From the NCBI GenBank assembly GCA_003216235.1, contig QCJE01000004.1:1-64000 (forward strand): a stretch of 64,000 nt of DNA, read 5' to 3'. Each line of letters starts with the position of its first letter. The first letter of the stretch is position 1. This DNA comes from Pelagibacteraceae bacterium AG-404-P07. GTDB taxonomy: Bacteria > Pseudomonadota > Alphaproteobacteria > Pelagibacterales > Pelagibacteraceae. Positions 20,058-30,317 of this stretch are shown piece by piece. Below the pieces are notes generated by a model. That model was given only the letters and a program-made list of their open reading frames with translations, had not been told where the DNA came from and searched no databases. Both the position numbers and the translations under genes were made by a program.

Positions 20058-20613
20058 TTACACAAATACAATAACTGAGGAAAAATCTTACTCAGGTTTA
20101 CAAATGAAAGAAATTAAACCTGTGATGAAATTGATAATTAGAGGTAAAAAAAGAGAATTTTTATCTGCAATTGGTAAATCATTAAACTTATTGTTACCTA
20201 CTGAAGCTAACACATCATCAAGAAGTGAAAAATTGAGTGCTCTTTGGCTAAGCACAGATGAGTGGATGATTTATTCTAATGAAATTATAAACTCTGAAAA
20301 TAATGATTATGAAACTGAAAATTTACTGAACAAAAATATTTCTAAAACAAATTTAGGAGCTGTGACAGATGTGACCGATCAATTTGTTTTAATAAATATT
20401 AAAGGTGATAAAGTTTTTGATTTATTCGAAACTGGATCGCCTTTTAATTTCAACGATTTTAGAAACAAAAAAGGGTCAACAACTCAAACGATTCTCGCTA
20501 AAATTGATGTAATTATCCATAATCAAAATCAAAATGAAGTTAATCTTTTTGTTAGACGTTCATTTTCCCAACATCTATTCTCTTGGATGAATGATAGTGC
20601 GTCAAGATTATAG
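20050..20613 (+). CDS. soxG: Sarcosine oxidase gamma subunit
   Basis: Position after soxA and SoxG-like features (LWLSTDEWMI, DVTDQFVLINIKG, FVRRSFSQHLFSWM). Confidence 0.85.
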   Translation: MLNYTNTITEEKSYSGLQMKEIKPVMKLIIRGKKREFLSAIGKSLNLLLPTEANTSSRSEKLSALWLSTDEWMIYSNEIINSENNDYETENLLNKNISKTNLGAVTDVTDQFVLINIKGDKVFDLFETGSPFNFNDFRNKKGSTTQTILAKIDVIIHNQNQNEVNLFVRRSFSQHLFSWMNDSASRL

Positions 20614-20647
20614 TCTCAATTAAATCTTAAATAAGTTATTAAGAGAT

Positions 20648-21415
20648 ATGAAAAAATTATTCTTTATAGCATTATTTGCCCTTTTACCCTTTTCTTTAAA
20701 CGCAGATTCAAACTTAAATAAAATTTTATCCTCAGGTGTTTTAAAAGTTGGAACAACTGGTGATTGGGACCCCATGACAATGAAAGACCCAGCAACTAAT
20801 AAATACAAGGGTTTTGATATCGATGTAATGAACGAACTTGCAAAGGACATGGGTGTTAAAGTCGAGTTTGTTCCTGCTGAATGGAAAACGATTGTTTCAG
20901 GTATTACTTCTGAAAGATATGATATATCTACAAGTGTAACAAAAACTCCTAAAAGAGCTGAAGTAGCTGGTTTTACAGATACTTATTATAAATATGGAAC
21001 TGTACCATTAGTTCTTAAAAAGAATTTAAAAAAATTTTCAACTTGGGACTCACTTAATAATTCAAATGTTACAATTGCAACCACTCTTGGTACTTCGCAA
21101 GAAGAGAAAGCAAAAGAGTTTTTTCCTAAATCAAAATTGAATTCAGTAGAAGCACCAGCAAGAGACTTTCAAGAAGTTCTAGCTGGAAGAGCTGATGGGA
21201 ATATTACGAGTTCGACAGAAGCAAATAAATTAGTAATTAAATATCCTCAACTTGCTATAGTTCCAGATGGTGAAAAAAATCCAGCATTCTTAGCGATGAT
21301 GGTTCCTAAAGGTGATGACAAATGGAACAATTATGTTAATGACTGGATAAAAAAGAAAAAATCATCAGGCTTCTTTACTAAGTTATTAGATAAATATAAT
21401 TTAAAAAGCTTATAA
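20648..21415 (+). CDS. Periplasmic amino-acid-type ABC transporter substrate-binding protein (PBPb / cyclohexadienyl-dehydratase-like)
   Basis: Signal peptide [19 protein letters not shown], then SBP family 3 fold ([44 protein letters not shown]). Confidence 0.85.
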   Translation: MKKLFFIALFALLPFSLNADSNLNKILSSGVLKVGTTGDWDPMTMKDPATNKYKGFDIDVMNELAKDMGVKVEFVPAEWKTIVSGITSERYDISTSVTKTPKRAEVAGFTDTYYKYGTVPLVLKKNLKKFSTWDSLNNSNVTIATTLGTSQEEKAKEFFPKSKLNSVEAPARDFQEVLAGRADGNITSSTEANKLVIKYPQLAIVPDGEKNPAFLAMMVPKGDDKWNNYVNDWIKKKKSSGFFTKLLDKYNLKSL

Positions 21416-21455
21416 TCAATTAGTAATTAATATTTAATTCTTTATAAATCAGAGA

Positions 21456-22187
21456 GTGAGAAATTTATTTTTTTTACTTCTGATACTACCATTAACCTCA
21501 TGTGGTAAAAATGAACTCAATTGGTTGATTTTATCTCCAAATAATATTGAGGGATTAACTAATCTTAAATTTTTATTAAGTGGGATAACAACAACTATTT
21601 ATATTTCAGTAATATCAATTGTTATTTCAATGATTATTGGTTTCATTGTTGCAGTTCCATCCTTAGCAAAAAATAAATTTTTAACTTATTTAAACATTGG
21701 ATATGTTGAAATAATAAGAGCTATTCCTCTATTAGTTTTAATCCTATGGATTTATTATGGTTTGCCCATAATGACTGGAGTAAGCTTTAACCCATTTGTT
21801 TCAGGAATTATAGCTTTATCAATAAGCGAAAGTGCTTTTCAAGCTGAAATATTTAGAGCTGGAATTAACTCGATTAAAAAAGCTCAATGGGAAGCTGGAA
21901 GCTCTTTGGGCTTAAATTTCTTTAGAAAATTAAGACTTGTCATACTACCTCAAGCAATCAAAAATATTTTACCAGCTATTGGAAATCAATTTGTTTACGT
22001 ATTAAAAATGTCCTCATTAGTATCAATAATTGGTATTGGGGATCTGACAAGAAAAGCTAATGAATTAGTAGTTACAACTTATAGACCACTTGAAATTTAT
22101 ACTTTTTTAATATTAGAATATTTGGTTTTAATACTTATAGTATCTTACTTTGTAAGAAAGTTAGAAAATAAACTTAAAAAAGATTAG
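21456..22187 (+). CDS. Polar amino acid ABC transporter permease (HisM/GlnP-like)
   Basis: GTG start; permease motif EIFRAGINSIKKAQWEAGSSLGLNFFRKLRLVILPQAIKNILPAIGNQFV; N-terminus has a lipobox-like LPLTSCGK. Confidence 0.88.
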   Translation: MRNLFFLLLILPLTSCGKNELNWLILSPNNIEGLTNLKFLLSGITTTIYISVISIVISMIIGFIVAVPSLAKNKFLTYLNIGYVEIIRAIPLLVLILWIYYGLPIMTGVSFNPFVSGIIALSISESAFQAEIFRAGINSIKKAQWEAGSSLGLNFFRKLRLVILPQAIKNILPAIGNQFVYVLKMSSLVSIIGIGDLTRKANELVVTTYRPLEIYTFLILEYLVLILIVSYFVRKLENKLKKD

Positions 22188-22193
22188 TTTTAA

Positions 22194-22706
22194 TCATTTA
22201 TTTTTTTTTATTTTATCTTTCCATTTCCATGGATATTCAAACTTCATATTCCAAATACCTAATTTATTCATCTTGGCATATTCTTGATCTTTTGCAAATT
22301 TTCCTTTTGAGTAATAAGGCCAATCAAAAGCGTAGCCATTTCTCACCATAAATACTGATAAGCTTTCATCTTTTATAAAACACTCCCCTACTAATCTTTT
22401 GTATTTATCTTTCTTTTTTTCAATTTTACAATTTACTCGATTGTTACCTATTTTTTCGATCAGTTTATCTTTGGATAATTGTCCACAAAAAACCTCTTCA
22501 TTATTTAAGATACAAGTCTGTTTTTTACCTTTATAATTACTTTCTGGAGCATCAATTCCTCCAAATCTAATTTTTTTTCCATTTAAATTTATTGTATCTC
22601 CGTCTATGACTTTGACTTCTACAGACTTAACATCGTTATATGTTAGAAAAAAAAAAATTAGACAAATACTAATAACTAAAAAGAGGTTTGTTTTGTTTAA
22701 ATACAT
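22194..22706 (-). CDS. Thermonuclease / SNase-like nuclease with N-terminal signal or anchor
   Basis: VKVIDGDTINLNGKKIRFGGIDAPES and C-terminal NKLGIWNMKFEYPWKW, staphylococcal-nuclease homologue pattern. Confidence 0.88.
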   Translation of the reverse strand: MYLNKTNLFLVISICLIFFFLTYNDVKSVEVKVIDGDTINLNGKKIRFGGIDAPESNYKGKKQTCILNNEEVFCGQLSKDKLIEKIGNNRVNCKIEKKKDKYKRLVGECFIKDESLSVFMVRNGYAFDWPYYSKGKFAKDQEYAKMNKLGIWNMKFEYPWKWKDKIKKNK

Positions 22707-24039
22707 TATTTAGAAAATAACCAATAAATATTAAAACAGCAATTCCCATTGCCCAATTTGTAGCCATAATTGTATAAAATATATCCTCATAGTCACCACC
22801 TCTGATATTAATTACATACCACAAGCTTAAAAAAGGAAACGCAGTTAATCTCAATATACTTAAATAAAGACTATAAAGAGGTTTTTTAACTGCTTGAAAT
22901 ACAGCTGTAGTAATAAAGAACACAGGATAAATTGGTCCAATTAAAGCTGCAACTTTTAGATATATAGCTCCACTATTTACTGCTTCTTGATTATCGGTAA
23001 ATAAAGAGACAAAAAATTCTGCACCAAAAAAAATTATTATTCCAGCGATTGCCATGAATGAGGAACCAAATAACAGAGCCTTAGTATAAAGCTCTCTTAT
23101 CCTATCATAAGCTTTAGCTCCAAAGTTTTGACCACCAATAGAAAGAACTGCTGTATTCAATCCAATAACTGGAAGTAAAAATACTTGTTCTACTCTTAAC
23201 GCTGCTCCATAACCGGCTGTTGCTAAATCACCAAACTGACCAATGAAATATAGAATATTAAATATACCTACTCCAATAAATAGCATGCTAAACATTACAG
23301 GCACTGCTTGTTCTGTTAGCGGTTTTAAGTATTCAAATTTAGGAATAAAACATTGAGCTTTAAGATATTTTCTAATTTTACAATTATTTACTTTATAAGC
23401 TAAATAGATTGTTCCAATTAATTGTGAAATTACAGTAGCTATTGCAAGTCCAGCAATACCAAAACCTGGAACAAAACCATATCCCCATATGAACAAAGGG
23501 TTTAAAAAAATATTTAAGAAAAAACTAAATATTAAAACATTTCTATAACTTTTTGTATCACCTTGAGCATTTAAAGTTCCATTTAAAGAAATCTGGATCA
23601 ATACAATGAAAGTACCATAAAATATAATATCTAAATATTCTCTAGTTAGTGCTATACCATCTACATCTGATCCCATAATACCTAGAAGATAATTTGATAC
23701 ATTTAAACCAAATAGAGTAACAAATATTGAAACTGTTAATGCAAAAATTAAGGATTGTGCAACATACATCGATGCAACTCTCTCTTTTTTCTCACCTATT
23801 GAATTTCCAATTAAAGCATTAGTAGCTGCTCCTAACCCAACACCAACAGCAATAATAGTAAAATAGATTGGAAAAGATTTTGCAATTGCACTTATTGCTT
23901 CAGCTGAAATTCTTCCAGCAAACCAAGTATCAACTAAATTATAAAAGGTTTGAAACAATGATCCAACACTAGCTGGAATAGTAACTTTTCTGAGTAATGA
24001 CCAAATTGGATCTTTAGTTAATTTTATTGATTTAGACAA
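22669..24039 (-). CDS. MATE family multidrug/organic cation efflux protein
   Basis: 12-TM MatE pattern (ASVGSLFQTFYNLVDTWFAGRIS, GLGAATNALIGNSIGEKK, GGQNFGAKAYDR). Confidence 0.9.
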   Translation of the reverse strand: MSKSIKLTKDPIWSLLRKVTIPASVGSLFQTFYNLVDTWFAGRISAEAISAIAKSFPIYFTIIAVGVGLGAATNALIGNSIGEKKERVASMYVAQSLIFALTVSIFVTLFGLNVSNYLLGIMGSDVDGIALTREYLDIIFYGTFIVLIQISLNGTLNAQGDTKSYRNVLIFSFFLNIFLNPLFIWGYGFVPGFGIAGLAIATVISQLIGTIYLAYKVNNCKIRKYLKAQCFIPKFEYLKPLTEQAVPVMFSMLFIGVGIFNILYFIGQFGDLATAGYGAALRVEQVFLLPVIGLNTAVLSIGGQNFGAKAYDRIRELYTKALLFGSSFMAIAGIIIFFGAEFFVSLFTDNQEAVNSGAIYLKVAALIGPIYPVFFITTAVFQAVKKPLYSLYLSILRLTAFPFLSLWYVINIRGGDYEDIFYTIMATNWAMGIAVLIFIGYFLNNVFKQNKPLFSY

Positions 24040-24047
24040 AGTTATCC

Positions 24048-24956
24048 TTATTTAAATTCTTTTTGAAAAATATATTTTTTTCTAGATTGTTTTGCTTTGT
24101 ATATCTGACTTTGTCTCATTCTAAAACGTAATTTTTGATTTTCGGTTAAGCTGTTATGACAATTTGGACAAGAAACACCCTCCTCGTACTTATTTGATCT
24201 TTTATCTTTAGAAGATATAGGCATTCTACATCCACTACACATAGAATAGGAGCCTAACTTTAATCCATGCTTTAGACTAATTCTATTATCAAAAACAAAA
24301 CACTCACCTTTCCACAAACTTTCTTTTTTCTTAATCTTCTTTAGATAGTTTAAAATACCGCCATTTAATTGGTAAATATTCTTAAATCCTTTCTTCTTCA
24401 AATAAACTGAGGTTTTTTCACAACGTATACCACCAGTACAAAACATTGCGACTGGTTTGTTTTTCTTAAGCTTATTTAAGTACTTAGGAAAATCTCTGAA
24501 ATTATTTACATTTGGATTTATTGATCTTTTAAAAGTTCCAACCTTATATTCAAAAGGTTTTCTAGTATCAATTATGTGCGTATCTTTATTCTTAATTAGT
24601 TTATTCCAATCTTTTGGTTTTAAATGAGTTTTCATATTTCTATCTTTAGAATTGATAGTTAAATTCATTGGAACAATTTCTTTTTTAATCTTAACTTTAG
24701 GTTTATGAAAAGGCTGAAATTTAGATTTAGATTCATTACTACTATCAAATTGTTTAAATGAAAAAAAAGATTTCAATTTTTTGGTTGTTTTATCTATATC
24801 TTTGACTCTACCAGAAATAGTCCCGTTTAATCCTTCTTTAGCAATGATTATAGTTCCTCTTATATTATTAGAAAAAAGAAACTTTTGTAAAAAAAATTTA
24901 TCTTTCTTTAAAGATTTAATTTTTATGAATTTATAAAAACCAAAAACTTTAAACAT
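24048..24956 (-). CDS. trhO: tRNA uridine(34) hydroxylase, rhodanese family (UPF0176)
   Basis: Rhodanese loop MFCTGGIRCEKTSVYLKKKGF, IIAKEGLNGTISG and C-terminal cysteines; start MFKVFGFYKF at 24956. Confidence 0.9.
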   Translation of the reverse strand: MFKVFGFYKFIKIKSLKKDKFFLQKFLFSNNIRGTIIIAKEGLNGTISGRVKDIDKTTKKLKSFFSFKQFDSSNESKSKFQPFHKPKVKIKKEIVPMNLTINSKDRNMKTHLKPKDWNKLIKNKDTHIIDTRKPFEYKVGTFKRSINPNVNNFRDFPKYLNKLKKNKPVAMFCTGGIRCEKTSVYLKKKGFKNIYQLNGGILNYLKKIKKKESLWKGECFVFDNRISLKHGLKLGSYSMCSGCRMPISSKDKRSNKYEEGVSCPNCHNSLTENQKLRFRMRQSQIYKAKQSRKKYIFQKEFK

Positions 24957-25606
24957 TATAAGACCCTGCAAACAGTCATTCCATCACCTAATGGTATAAT
25001 GATTTGCTCTACTCTTTTATCTTCAAATACAAATTTATTAAATTCTCTAATATTTACAGTAAATTTATCATTATTTTTCTCATCAGCCACTTCTCCATGC
25101 CACAAAACATTGTCAATGATGATTAATCCATTTTTATCTAAAAGTTCTAAAGATTTTTCATAATATTCTTTATAATTCATTTTATCAGCATCAATAAAAA
25201 TCATGTCAAATTTATTATTTTTTAATTCTTTTAAACTTTCAATAGCAGGTTTGATTATTGTTTGAATTTTATGATCTTGATTTGCTTTTTTAAAAAAATT
25301 TAATGCTATTTTGTTTGTTTCTTCATTTTTATCAAGAGCAATTAGTTTTCCATCATCAGGTAACGCGAGTGAGATTGTGAGAGCGCTCAGTCCTGTAAAA
25401 GTTCCAATCTCAAGAACATTTTTAATATTTGAAACTTTTATAATTAAGTGAAGAAAATGACATTGAGTAGGATCTATCTGCATTCTTTTAATATCACCTA
25501 ACATTTTATTATAATCAATTATCTCTTTTTGAACTGGATGCAGGCTTAATCCAAAATTATTTATATAATTTTGTAACTTTTCGGTAATATCAAGGTTTGC
25601 ACCCAT
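24956..25606 (-). CDS. SAM-dependent O-methyltransferase, family 3 (CCoAOMT-like)
   Basis: NVLEIGTFTGLSALTISLALP, FDMIFIDADKMNYKEYYE, GLIIIDNVLWHGEV. Confidence 0.88.
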   Translation of the reverse strand: MGANLDITEKLQNYINNFGLSLHPVQKEIIDYNKMLGDIKRMQIDPTQCHFLHLIIKVSNIKNVLEIGTFTGLSALTISLALPDDGKLIALDKNEETNKIALNFFKKANQDHKIQTIIKPAIESLKELKNNKFDMIFIDADKMNYKEYYEKSLELLDKNGLIIIDNVLWHGEVADEKNNDKFTVNIREFNKFVFEDKRVEQIIIPLGDGMTVCRVL

Positions 25607-25607
25607 T

Positions 25608-27086
25608 CTACTGAAGTTTTTTCTTTAAAATCTCATTTATAAGTTGAGGATTGGCTTTGCCGCCAGAAGCTTTCATAGCTTGACCAACAAAGAAACCGAA
25701 TAATTTTCCCTTACCTGATTTATACTCAATTGCTTTTTCTCTATTATCATTAATTATTTTATCAATTAAAGCCTCTATAGCTTTAGGATCACTTTGTTGT
25801 TTTAATCCTTTTTCCTCAACAATCTTTTGGGGATCTTTGTCACCATCTAACATCAATTCGAATACAGTTTTAGCTATTTTTCCTGAAATTGTTCCATTCT
25901 TTATTAAATTAACTAATATGGCTAAATTTTTTGCACTTACTGGACTTTGAGAAATCTCTATGTTTTTATTATTTAAAACAGCAAATAATTCACCTGTAAT
26001 CCAGTTAACTGCTAATTTCATATCTTTGTTCTTACCCATCTTAGCCACAACTTCCTCAAAATACTTTGCTGTATCAATATCTGAAACTAAAATTGTTGCC
26101 TCGTATGGTGATAGCTTAAATTCATCAATAAATCTTTTCTTTTTATCATCAGGCAATTCTGGAATATTATTTTTTAGATCTTTAATAAATTCATCAGAAA
26201 CTTCTAAAGGTAATAAATCAGGATCTGGAAAATATCTATAGTCATGTGCATCTTCTTTAGATCTCATTGATCTTGTTTCATTTTTTTTAGTATCAAATAA
26301 TCTTGTCTCTTGATCAATTGATTTACCTTCTTCAATTAAATCTACTTGTCTATTTGCTTCATATTCAATGGCCATTTGCATAAATTTAATTGAATTTACA
26401 TTCTTAATTTCACATCTTGTTCCAAATTCTTTTGAACCTTTTGCTCTTACAGAAACATTAACATCTGCTCTTAATGATCCCTCTTGCATATTTCCATCAC
26501 ATGTACCTAGATATCGCATAATTGATCTTAATTTCTTAATGTATGTACTGACTTCGTCTGGAGATCTAAGGTCTGGCTTACTTACAATTTCCATTAAAGC
26601 TACACCTGATCTATTAAGATCTACAAAAGTATTTTGAGGATCAAGATCATGAATACTTTTTCCTGCATCTTGTTCTAAATGTAATCTTTCAATACCAACT
26701 TCTTTTTGTCCATCAGGCATGTCTAAGATAACTTTACCCTCACCTACTATAGGATTTTTAAATTGAGAAATCTGATATCCTTGAGGTAAATCTGCATAAA
26801 AATAATTTTTTCTATCAAATACTGAACGTTTATTAATTTTTGCATTAAGACCAATACCAGTTTTAATAGCTTGTTTTACACAAAATTCATTTATTACAGG
26901 TAGCATCCCTGGGAATGCAGCATCCACTAAACTTACCTGAGTATTTGGTTCGGCTCCAAATTTAGTAGCTGAGGTAGAAAATAATTTTGACTCTGATAAT
27001 ACTTGAGCATGAACCTCTAAACCAATAATAACCTCATATTGATTATCTTTTCGATTGATCAAATATTCTGAATTTTTTTTACTCAC
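25608..27086 (-). CDS. gatB: Asp/Glu-tRNA(Asn/Gln) amidotransferase subunit B
   Basis: [44 protein letters not shown]. Confidence 0.96.
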   Translation of the reverse strand: MSKKNSEYLINRKDNQYEVIIGLEVHAQVLSESKLFSTSATKFGAEPNTQVSLVDAAFPGMLPVINEFCVKQAIKTGIGLNAKINKRSVFDRKNYFYADLPQGYQISQFKNPIVGEGKVILDMPDGQKEVGIERLHLEQDAGKSIHDLDPQNTFVDLNRSGVALMEIVSKPDLRSPDEVSTYIKKLRSIMRYLGTCDGNMQEGSLRADVNVSVRAKGSKEFGTRCEIKNVNSIKFMQMAIEYEANRQVDLIEEGKSIDQETRLFDTKKNETRSMRSKEDAHDYRYFPDPDLLPLEVSDEFIKDLKNNIPELPDDKKKRFIDEFKLSPYEATILVSDIDTAKYFEEVVAKMGKNKDMKLAVNWITGELFAVLNNKNIEISQSPVSAKNLAILVNLIKNGTISGKIAKTVFELMLDGDKDPQKIVEEKGLKQQSDPKAIEALIDKIINDNREKAIEYKSGKGKLFGFFVGQAMKASGGKANPQLINEILKKKLQ

Positions 27087-28540
27087 TTAATCCACCAGTC
27101 AGTAATTTTGTTTTTAAAATTAATCTTTTCTTCCATTGCAAATGCAATATTCAATATATTTTGTTCATCAAAAGCCTTGCCAATTACTTGTAAGCCTAAT
27201 GGGTACCCCTTTGAATCATGACCTGCTGGAATCGATATTCCCGGTAAACCTGCAAGATTAACTGGCACTGTAAATATATCATTAAGATACATCGAAACTG
27301 GATCGTCTGTTTTTTCGCCTATTTTAAATGCTGAACTAGGAGTAGATGGGGTTAAAATTGCGTCAACTTTTTTATATGCTTCGTCAAAATCATTTTTAAT
27401 TAATTTTCTTACTTTTTGAGCTTTTAAATAATACGCATCATAATAACCAGAGGATAAAACATAAGTTCCAATCATAATTCTTCTTTGAACTTCAGTACCA
27501 AATCCTTCAGATCTAGTTTTTTCATACATATCAATTAAATTTTCACCTTTAGCTCTAAATCCATATTTCACACCATCATATCTCGCTAAGTTTGAGGATG
27601 CTTCAGCAGGAGCAACAATATAATAAGTTGGTAAAGCATAACTGGTATGAGGGAGTGATATATCTATAGTTTCAGCTCCACAATCTTTGATATATTGGAT
27701 TCCTTTTTGCCAAAGATCTTCTATCTCTTTTGGCATCCCATCTACTCTATATTCTTTTGGTATGCCAATTTTTTTTCCTTTTATATTGTTGGTGAGTTCT
27801 TTGCTGTATTGATTTCTTTTAAAATCTATTGAGGTAGAGTCTTTTGAGTCATAAGTACTAATGATCTCATACAACAAAGCACAATCTTTAACATTTTGTG
27901 CCATTGGTCCCGCTTGGTCTAAAGATGATGCAAAAGCAACAATTCCATAACGTGAACAACTTCCATATGTAGGTTTTAAACCTACGGTTCCTGTGAATGA
28001 AGCTGGTTGTCTAATTGATCCTCCAGTATCAGTACCTATTGTAATTGGTGTTAATTGTCCAGCGACTGCGGATGCTGATCCACCAGATGAACCCCCTGGA
28101 ACTAAATCTTTATCAATAGGATTTTGCACGTTACCAAAAAAACTAGTTTCATTTGAGGAGCCCATTGCAAATTCATCACAATTTAATTTACCTAAAAGTA
28201 TTGCACCTTCTTTCCAAATATTTTCAGTTACTGTAGATTCATAAGTTGGTACAAAATTATTCAAAATTTTACTACCAGCAGTTGTTTTAACATCTTTTGT
28301 ACAAAATAAATCTTTTACTGCCATTGGAATACCTGGCATTTTTAAATCTAAATTAGGTTTTTGATCAAATCTTTTTGCTTTATCTAAAGCTGATGTGAAA
28401 TCCTCAGTAATATATGCATTCAATTCTTTAGACTTTTCAGATCTTTCAATAAATGCTTTAGTTACATCTGTTGAAGATAGCTTTTTATTTTTAATATTTT
28501 CAACTAATTCTGTTAAGGATTGTTTTGTTATATCTGACAT
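27083..28540 (-). CDS. gatA: Asp/Glu-tRNA(Asn/Gln) amidotransferase subunit A
   Basis: Amidase signature [45 protein letters not shown]. Confidence 0.96.
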   Translation of the reverse strand: MSDITKQSLTELVENIKNKKLSSTDVTKAFIERSEKSKELNAYITEDFTSALDKAKRFDQKPNLDLKMPGIPMAVKDLFCTKDVKTTAGSKILNNFVPTYESTVTENIWKEGAILLGKLNCDEFAMGSSNETSFFGNVQNPIDKDLVPGGSSGGSASAVAGQLTPITIGTDTGGSIRQPASFTGTVGLKPTYGSCSRYGIVAFASSLDQAGPMAQNVKDCALLYEIISTYDSKDSTSIDFKRNQYSKELTNNIKGKKIGIPKEYRVDGMPKEIEDLWQKGIQYIKDCGAETIDISLPHTSYALPTYYIVAPAEASSNLARYDGVKYGFRAKGENLIDMYEKTRSEGFGTEVQRRIMIGTYVLSSGYYDAYYLKAQKVRKLIKNDFDEAYKKVDAILTPSTPSSAFKIGEKTDDPVSMYLNDIFTVPVNLAGLPGISIPAGHDSKGYPLGLQVIGKAFDEQNILNIAFAMEEKINFKNKITDWWIK

Positions 28541-28827
28541 TACTCTATCACCTTTGGTACAACAAAATAATCTTCATTATCTTGAGGAGAATTTTTAACT
28601 ATTTGTTCTCTGATATTCTTACTTTTAACCTCGTCTGATCTTAGTTTTAATGTTGTTTCAGCAACAGAAGTTAATGGTTCAACATTATCTGTTTTCAATT
28701 CGTTAAGCTTTTCAATAAAATCAAAAATTGAATTTAGGTCACCTGCTAATTTTTTGGCTCTTTTTTCATCAACTGAAATCCTTGATAATTTAGATATATG
28801 CTTTATTGTTTTAAGATCTATACTCAT
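28540..28827 (-). CDS. gatC: Asp/Glu-tRNA(Asn/Gln) amidotransferase subunit C
   Basis: KHISKLSRISVDEKRAKKLAGDLNSIFDFIEKLNELKTDNVEP; upstream of and overlapping gatA. Confidence 0.94.
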   Translation of the reverse strand: MSIDLKTIKHISKLSRISVDEKRAKKLAGDLNSIFDFIEKLNELKTDNVEPLTSVAETTLKLRSDEVKSKNIREQIVKNSPQDNEDYFVVPKVIE

Positions 28828-28877
28828 ATGCTATTTAAATATGACGCAAAGTATCACTTAAGTTTAAAATATACAAT

Positions 28878-29333
28878 ATGATCACTTTAGAAGATTTTAA
28901 AAAAAAACACTCGGATAAGTGTAGATTGATAGGTTTAGACCTTGGTTCTAAAAGAATCGGTGTATCTATATGTGATGAAAAACAATTAATTGCTACACCT
29001 CTAAAAACAATAAACAGAAATTCTCTAGAAATATTAATTAATGAGCTCAAAAAAATCATTACTGAAAATAACATTAAGGGAATCATCATTGGAAATCCTT
29101 TGAATATGGATGGTTCATCAGGTAGATCAGCACAATCTGTAAAGGACACGTCTTTAAAAATTGAAGAAAACATAAATATACCTATTTGTCTATGGGATGA
29201 AAGGTTATCAACAGTTGGTGCTTTTAACCTATCTAGTCAATTAGATGTCAATGTGAGTAAAAGAGAAAAGAAAATCGATGAAAATGCTGCTGCTTTTATA
29301 TTACAGGGGGCAATAGATTTTTTAAATAATTAA
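28878..29333 (+). CDS. ruvX: Putative pre-16S rRNA nuclease (YqgF/RuvX)
   Basis: RLIGLDLGSKRIGVSICDE, IIIGNPLNMDGSSGRSAQSVKD, WDERLSTVGA. Confidence 0.93.
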   Translation: MITLEDFKKKHSDKCRLIGLDLGSKRIGVSICDEKQLIATPLKTINRNSLEILINELKKIITENNIKGIIIGNPLNMDGSSGRSAQSVKDTSLKIEENINIPICLWDERLSTVGAFNLSSQLDVNVSKREKKIDENAAAFILQGAIDFLNN

Positions 29334-29366
29334 TACTTGCTATTGTAGACGTTTATAGTTATAGAG

Positions 29367-30317
29367 TTGGTTTTAATGGCAATTAAAACAAACAAAGCTA
29401 TTAAAATTTCCCAAAAACATTTGTTAGGTATCCAAGATTTATCAATTAATGATGTTAATTTGATACTTGATGAGGCACACACATTTATAAAGGTGAATCA
29501 AAGTAAAAATAAAAAGATAGATGTTTTAAGAGGAAAAACTCAAATCAATCTATTCTTTGAACCCTCTACTAGAACTCAAAGTTCATTTGAATTGGCTGGC
29601 AAAAGGCTTGGAGCAGATGTTATGTCTATGAATATTAGTAACTCTGCAATCAAAAAAGGTGAAACGTTAATTGACACTGCGATGACTTTAAATGCAATGC
29701 ATCCAGATATTATTGTAATTAGACATCAAGACTCTGGAGCATGTAATCTACTTTCCCAAAAGGTCAATTGTGCAGTTTTAAATGCTGGCGATGGAAGAAG
29801 AGAACACCCTACTCAAGCTTTATTAGATGCTTTGACTATTATCACTCGTAAAGAAAAAATTGAGGGTTTAAAAATTGCAATATGTGGAGATATACTTCAT
29901 TCAAGAGTAGCTAGATCAAATATTTATTTACTTAATATGTTGGGAGCTGAAGTAAATATAGTTGCTCCAACTAATCTTATGCCTAAAGAAATTGAAAAAT
30001 TTGGAGTGAATACTTTTACTGATATGAAAAAAGGCTTGAAAGATTGTGATATTGTAATGATGCTAAGATTACAGAATGAAAGAATGACAAGTTCATATCT
30101 TTCATCAAACAGAGAATATTATGAGTATTATGGATTAACTCCTGACAAATTGGAACATGCTAAATCTGATGCATTAATTATGCACCCTGGACCAATGAAT
30201 AGAGGTATTGAAATAGATACAATGCTGGCAGATGACATAAATAAAAGTGTAATTAAAGAACAGGTTGAACTGGGAGTAGCTGTAAGAATGGCTTGTTTAA
30301 AGATATTTTGTACATAA
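29367..30317 (+). CDS. pyrB: Aspartate carbamoyltransferase catalytic subunit
   Basis: [48 protein letters not shown]. Confidence 0.96.
   Translation: MVLMAIKTNKAIKISQKHLLGIQDLSINDVNLILDEAHTFIKVNQSKNKKIDVLRGKTQINLFFEPSTRTQSSFELAGKRLGADVMSMNISNSAIKKGETLIDTAMTLNAMHPDIIVIRHQDSGACNLLSQKVNCAVLNAGDGRREHPTQALLDALTIITRKEKIEGLKIAICGDILHSRVARSNIYLLNMLGAEVNIVAPTNLMPKEIEKFGVNTFTDMKKGLKDCDIVMMLRLQNERMTSSYLSSNREYYEYYGLTPDKLEHAKSDALIMHPGPMNRGIEIDTMLADDINKSVIKEQVELGVAVRMACLKIFCT

Noticed and set aside
21425-21445. AATTAA-TAT-TTAATT palindrome before the permease
   Set aside because: Short AT-only palindrome, expected by chance in this base composition.
22182-22195. GATTA-GTTT-TAATC plus T-run as a bidirectional terminator between the permease and nuclease genes
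   Set aside because: Only a 5-bp AT-rich stem overlapping the coding ends; too weak to call.
28835-29173. 112-aa minus-strand ORF between gatC and ruvX
   Set aside because: Antisense to ruvX with its YqgF motifs; no homology recognised.
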